Source of the DNA: Solibacillus isronensis
GTDB taxonomy: Bacteria > Bacillota > Bacilli > Bacillales_A > Planococcaceae
Assembly: GCF_900168685.1 (NCBI RefSeq)
Contig: NZ_FVZN01000001.1
Coordinates: 1-54,803 of the forward strand
Direction of reading: 5' to 3'
DNA length: 54,803 bases
In this document: one piece after another, positions 51,067 to 54,803 of the stretch
Layout: every line of letters starts with the position of its first letter
Position numbering within the stretch: the stretch's first letter is position 1
Position numbers and translations under genes: made by a program
The notes under the pieces: model-generated
Databases searched by the model: none
Told to the model about the DNA's origin: nothing
The model's input: only the letters and a program-made list of their open reading frames with translations

Positions 51067-51504
51067 CATATACAGATTTATTAAAAGTCCCTTAATCTCG
51101 CCAATTTTCGCTAATAACTCAATAGACTCTTTTTCTTCATTTAAAATATCTTCTGCCAATTCGACAAGACGCTCATCAATTGTTTCGACAATTTTTAAGC
51201 GGCGACCTTCTCCAAAACGGTTCCATGTATGTGATTGCTTCGTCTCAAGTCCATAATCTACAGCTTCCTGTAAAAAACGTTTCACAAGCATTTTAAAGCG
51301 TGCTAGTTCACGTAAATTCCGTGATCGTGCTACTCGGTCTCCCGCTGTAGATATATCACCAATTAATCTCGTGAGCTGCTCTGACTGCATTTTGGACTCT
51401 TGCTTTACAATCATGTCACCAAAGCGATTTCCGTTTTGATTTGCCGGACGCAAATCATTGCGATTCGCATTTAAATTTGTTCGGAGATCTTGATTAATCT
51501 TCAT
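51064..51504 (-). CDS. yaaR: YaaR family protein, unknown function
   Basis: The 146-residue protein belongs to the DUF327/YaaR family by position and similarity: a disordered, Asn-rich N-terminus (about 30 residues) is followed by an all-helical domain with the SHTWNRFGEGRRLKIVETID core. Function is not established. The ATG at 51504 lies 9 nt after GGAGG. The upstream ATG two codons before is too close. Confidence 0.9.
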   Translation of the reverse strand: MKINQDLRTNLNANRNDLRPANQNGNRFGDMIVKQESKMQSEQLTRLIGDISTAGDRVARSRNLRELARFKMLVKRFLQEAVDYGLETKQSHTWNRFGEGRRLKIVETIDERLVELAEDILNEEKESIELLAKIGEIKGLLINLYM

Positions 51505-51612
51505 TACCATTCGCCTCCAAGAAATAACGCCCCACTATACTTACTACCGAACTCGGCTTTATAAACGCAATAATGATGGCTGCGCAAATTTACCAATACC
51601 GACAGGGGCTTC

Positions 51613-51638
51613 AATTTCTTTCAGTCTGTTGAAAGAAA

Positions 51639-51640
<2 letters not shown>
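51613..51640 (-). other. hairpin at the darA stop
   Basis: A perfect 11-bp stem (AATTTCTTTCA, 6-nt loop, TGAAAGAAATT) overlaps the darA stop codon. No T-run follows on the minus strand, so it is not a standard terminator. It could be a processing or mRNA-stability element. Confidence 0.5.
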
Positions 51641-51974
<334 letters not shown>

Positions 51975-52037
51975 TCACCCCTTCATTGAATTGGTTCCTC
52001 TATTATATCATAAATAAAAGGTACACTTCATTTACTT

Positions 52038-52667
52038 TTACCCTAATAACGGATTTAAAATCCCCCACACTTCTTCAATCACCATTTCGATAGGCTGGTC
52101 GGCATTCACCATTTTAAAGCGCTCAGGGTATCGTCTCATTGCTTCCTCGTACCCTTCATATACTTTTTTATGAAATGCCAATCCTTCAGAATCTAATCGG
52201 TTAATTTCATCACTGCGCGTCGCATGAATACGTGCTAATCCTTTTTCAGGTGCAATATTAAAGAAAATCGTTACATCCGGAAGTCGCTTTCCTATCGCAA
52301 ATTCATTAATAGAAAGTACATCATCGACTCCGATTTCCCGTGCATAGCCTTGATATGCCAATGACGAGTCAATAAACCGGTCGCATAATACATGCTTTCC
52401 TTCTTCCAATGCTGGTGTAATTTTTTCATAGAAATGCTGTGCCCGTGCTGCAGCGTATAATAATGCCTCTGTCCGCTCATGCATTTCTGTATGTGCCGGG
52501 TCTAAAATAACCGCTCGGATTTTCTCGGCGATTTCAATCCCGCCTGGCTCACGTGTTAGTAATGCCTCAATACGCTTTTCTTTTATACGCTCGCCAATTG
52601 CCTTTAATACACTCGTTTTTCCGGCACCTTCCCCGCCTTCAAACGTAATAAATAAATTCCTTTGCAT
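52038..52667 (-). CDS. tmk: thymidylate kinase
   Basis: Tmk phosphorylates dTMP to dTDP. The 209-residue protein has the P-loop FEGGEGAGKTS, LTREPGGIEIAE and DRFIDSSLAYQG. GGGAG precedes the ATG. It follows yaaO by 19 bp. Confidence 0.96.
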   Translation of the reverse strand: MQRNLFITFEGGEGAGKTSVLKAIGERIKEKRIEALLTREPGGIEIAEKIRAVILDPAHTEMHERTEALLYAAARAQHFYEKITPALEEGKHVLCDRFIDSSLAYQGYAREIGVDDVLSINEFAIGKRLPDVTIFFNIAPEKGLARIHATRSDEINRLDSEGLAFHKKVYEGYEEAMRRYPERFKMVNADQPIEMVIEEVWGILNPLLG

Positions 52668-52686
52668 TTTTATATTCTCCCTGCAT

Positions 52687-54111
52687 CTATATTATGACTT
52701 GTATTAATTTCTCCTGTAATCGGTGATCTCCCTGGAACATTGCTCCGATAGCGAGTAGCTCCTCTAACTGACTAATTTGCGCTCCCGTAATTTTTTCACC
52801 TTGTACAAGTAATGGAATTCCAGGCGGATACGGAATAATTGTTGTAGCTGCAATTCGTCCAACAGCTCGCATGTAGGGAATCCATTCCTTTTCTGCCTTC
52901 TCTATTTCCTCAAAACTATACTCGGGTTGTGTAATCGTTATCGTTTCGAAGCTTTCGATTTCATCTGTATTTTCAATGCATGGGAAGTTTTTTAAATGTG
53001 TATATGCCTCTTTCATACGGTTACGTAAATCCGTAATTGAATATGAGTCTTCCTGCTTTAATAACGGTAAAATTAAAAGCACTTGTTTTGCATCTGCCAA
53101 CTCTACAAAAACATGCAATTTCTCCAATGCTTCTTTTAATTGAAACCCTGTATAACCCGGAGCACGGACTAACAGTTTTAATGAATCATTCACTTCAACA
53201 ACCTGTAAGTTCGTTGCCATTGTCAAAGACTCAATAAATTGCTGGCGTTTCTCTATAAAATACGCATAATCAGCTTCCGTATAATTCGTCACGTAACTTC
53301 TTGCATCATCTAGAGAAGCTAATAATAAGTACGATGGACTACTCGATTGTAACATACGTAAATAGCGGTTTACTTTCTGCTCGCTTACTAACGATGATGA
53401 TTTCATATGTAAGAAGGAAGCCATTGTCATAGCGGGTAATGTCTTATGAGCAGACTGGACAACAATATCTGCACCTAGATCCAATGCTGAAGCGGGCAGC
53501 TCCTCCGATACGGTTAAATGTGCACCATGTGCCTCATCAACTAGAACCGGAATCTTATATGCGTGGCACAATTCTATTTGTTCCGCTAAATCGTTTGCTG
53601 TCACCCCGTAATAAGTCGGATACGTAAAAATAGCTGCTTTCGCATCAGGATAGCTCGCTACCGCTTGCTCTAATGTCTTTAGATCAATACAACCCGCTGT
53701 CTGACTTTTTATATCCCATTTTGGTGAAACATATACAGGATTCACTCCTACAAGTTCCAATGCATGAAAAATAGATTTATGTGCATTTCTTTGAACAAGT
53801 ACTGTATCTCCTGTTTCACACGTTGCATAGATCATTGCCAAATTTCCAACCGTTGAGCCATTCACTAAAAAGAAACTCCGACTTGCCCCATATGTAGACG
53901 CGAGGAGCTGCTCTGCCTGTTGAATAGCTTCTTCTGGGTGATGGAAGTCATCCAGCCCTGTCAGTTCGGTTACATCATATTTTAATGCCTGTTTAATTTC
54001 ATTTGGCAAATTCGACAGCAACCCATTTTTATGCCCAGGCACATGAAAAGATTGCGGGTCATCCGCCACAAACTTTTTTAATGCTTGAACGATTGGTCGA
54101 TCATTGTTCAC
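52687..54111 (-). CDS. yaaO: Orn/Lys/Arg decarboxylase family PLP enzyme (YaaO)
   Basis: The 474-residue PLP fold-type I protein has the N-terminal HVPGHKNG, the DEAHGAH segment and the PLP lysine in SAHKTLPAMTMAS. B. subtilis has yaaO here and a related arginine decarboxylase, SpeA, elsewhere; the substrate of this one is uncertain. The GTG at 54111 lies 6 nt after GAGGTG. Two earlier in-frame GTGs are too close to that site. Confidence 0.9.
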   Translation of the reverse strand: MNNDRPIVQALKKFVADDPQSFHVPGHKNGLLSNLPNEIKQALKYDVTELTGLDDFHHPEEAIQQAEQLLASTYGASRSFFLVNGSTVGNLAMIYATCETGDTVLVQRNAHKSIFHALELVGVNPVYVSPKWDIKSQTAGCIDLKTLEQAVASYPDAKAAIFTYPTYYGVTANDLAEQIELCHAYKIPVLVDEAHGAHLTVSEELPASALDLGADIVVQSAHKTLPAMTMASFLHMKSSSLVSEQKVNRYLRMLQSSSPSYLLLASLDDARSYVTNYTEADYAYFIEKRQQFIESLTMATNLQVVEVNDSLKLLVRAPGYTGFQLKEALEKLHVFVELADAKQVLLILPLLKQEDSYSITDLRNRMKEAYTHLKNFPCIENTDEIESFETITITQPEYSFEEIEKAEKEWIPYMRAVGRIAATTIIPYPPGIPLLVQGEKITGAQISQLEELLAIGAMFQGDHRLQEKLIQVII

Positions 54112-54286
54112 CACGTTCACCTCATTTTCATTGTCCTTCTATTATAAGGCTCCTCCATCTTTCAGACCACCATTGATACTATTAGTTAACGTAGTTTTGT
54201 TAGCTAATATAAATACAATATTGAATAATTAAAGTTGTTAAATGAATTACTACTTTCATCACTATCACTAATAAATGTATCAGCCG

Positions 54287-54309
54287 TTGTAACGGCCCCT
54301 TCGTTACAA
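54287..54309. other. unexplained hairpin between yaaO and the rRNA terminator
   Basis: TTGTAACG (54287-54294) and CGTTACAA (54302-54309) form a perfect 8-bp stem with a GC-rich 7-nt loop and no T-run. The gap 54112-54383 contains this hairpin and AT-rich DNA. A TATAAT lies on the minus strand about 24 bp before the yaaO start without a good -35. Confidence 0.45.
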
Positions 54310-54383
54310 ACTCAATCACTCCCCTTGACCAAAGTAAAATTGTAACTGTCAGCATTGAAATAATAAGTAATACTAGTTTTTAA

Positions 54384-54420
54384 ACAAAACAAAAAACCCA
54401 CTGATTTCTCAGTGGGTTTT
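54384..54420 (-). terminator. rRNA operon terminator
   Basis: AAACCCACTGA and TCAGTGGGTTT form an 11-bp perfect stem with a 4-nt loop, followed on the minus strand by a T-run. It lies just past the 5S gene. Confidence 0.93.
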
Positions 54421-54427
54421 ACATGTG

Positions 54428-54543
54428 CGAAGCGACGTCCTACTCTCACAGGGGGAAGCCCCCAACTACCATCGGCGCTAAAGAGCTTAACTTCCGTGTT
54501 CGGTATGGGAACGGGTGTGACCTCTTTGCCATCATCACTTCAC
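54428..54543 (-). rRNA. rrf: 5S rRNA gene
   Basis: The minus strand carries the conserved 5S core (GGTCACACCCGTTCCCATAC, AAGTTAAGCTCTT, GAGAGTAGGACG). The terminal helix GAAGTGAT/GTCGCTTC fixes the ends within a few bases. Length is about 116 nt. Confidence 0.96.
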
Positions 54544-54726
54544 TATAGTCGGCTTCCAAAACACGGCGCTATCCTTCGTCAACTTCCTTCGTTCTTTCAG
54601 TCACGTACTTGAGTACGCTCCTTCAATCACTCAGTCGTTTCCTCGACTAGCTTGTGTCTTGAAACCCTTAGAAAGATTCATTCTTTCAAAACTGGATAAA
54701 CGTTTCATTGAGTTTGTGCAATAAAA

Positions 54727-54803
54727 TGTGGTTAAGTCCTCGACCGATTAGTATTCGTCAGCTGCATGCGTCACCGCACTTCCACCTCGAACCTATCTAC
54801 CTG
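54727..54803 (-). rRNA. rrl: 23S rRNA gene, 3' end only
   Basis: The minus strand ends with the conserved 23S terminus CGAGGACTTAACCACA after TACTAATCGGT. The gene runs off the right edge. The spacer to 5S (54544-54726) holds no tRNA. Confidence 0.95.

Noticed and set aside
54544-54726. tRNA or small gene in the 23S-5S spacer
   Set aside because: The spacer shows no cloverleaf and no coding frame with a ribosome-binding site; it looks like ordinary spacer RNA.

Overview
The window is a 54.8 kb stretch of a low-GC, endospore-forming Firmicutes (Bacillales) chromosome, most likely a Planococcaceae member such as Solibacillus or Lysinibacillus. This rests on near-complete synteny with the Bacillus subtilis region between rrnA and rrnJ/rrnW (yaaO to lysS), protein similarity to that block, and many sporulation genes. 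The genus is inferred from general resemblance and not tested. The window is inverted relative to the usual B. subtilis map, so almost every gene is on the minus strand.

Layout. An rRNA operon lies at each end in the same (minus) orientation: the 5' end of a 16S gene with its leader and promoters at the left edge, and a 5S gene plus the 3' end of a 23S gene at the right edge. From right to left, which is the direction of transcription, the order is: yaaO-tmk-darA-yaaR; holB-ricT-yabA-yabB-yazA-rsmI; abrB (plus strand); metG; tatD; yabE; rnmV-rsmA; veg; sspF; ispE-purR-ridA; spoVG; glmU-prs; rplY/ctc; an inserted MFS transporter; pth-fin-mfd; an orphan plus-strand gene; spoVT; yabM-yabN-rqcP-yabP-yabQ-divIC; yabR; a small plus-strand membrane-protein gene and two plus-strand tRNA genes (Met, Glu); spoIIE-tilS-hpt-ftsH; coaX-hslO-yacD; cysK; and the folate operon pabB-pabA-pabC-folP-folB-folK-yazB-dusB-lysS.

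How the genes work together. Core machinery covers aminoacyl-tRNA synthesis (lysS, metG), rRNA/tRNA maturation and modification (rsmA, rsmI, rnmV, tilS, dusB, yabB), replication control (holB, yabA, tmk), transcription-coupled repair (mfd), ribosome rescue and quality control (pth, rqcP), folate, CoA, isoprenoid, PRPP, UDP-GlcNAc and cysteine synthesis, and division (divIC, ftsH). A sporulation layer runs through it: abrB under paired Spo0A boxes, a sigma-H promoter at spoVG, a Spo0A-type promoter at spoIIE, a sigma-F promoter at fin, a sigma-E-like promoter before yabP, and sigma-G promoters at spoVT and sspF. A sigma-B-like promoter precedes ctc.

The window is mostly conserved housekeeping DNA. 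I found no CRISPR array, phage, transposase, toxin-antitoxin or recognisable defence module, and no convincing new multi-gene system. The less ordinary content is: a coaX whose first conserved aspartate reads asparagine; GC-rich fold-back intergenic repeat elements at operon ends, with decayed relatives; two small uncharacterised plus-strand genes; an MFS gene breaking the pth-ctc neighbourhood; the absence of yabG, yabS and yabT; a tRNA-Met with two mismatched stem pairs; and a tRNA-Glu without an encoded CCA.
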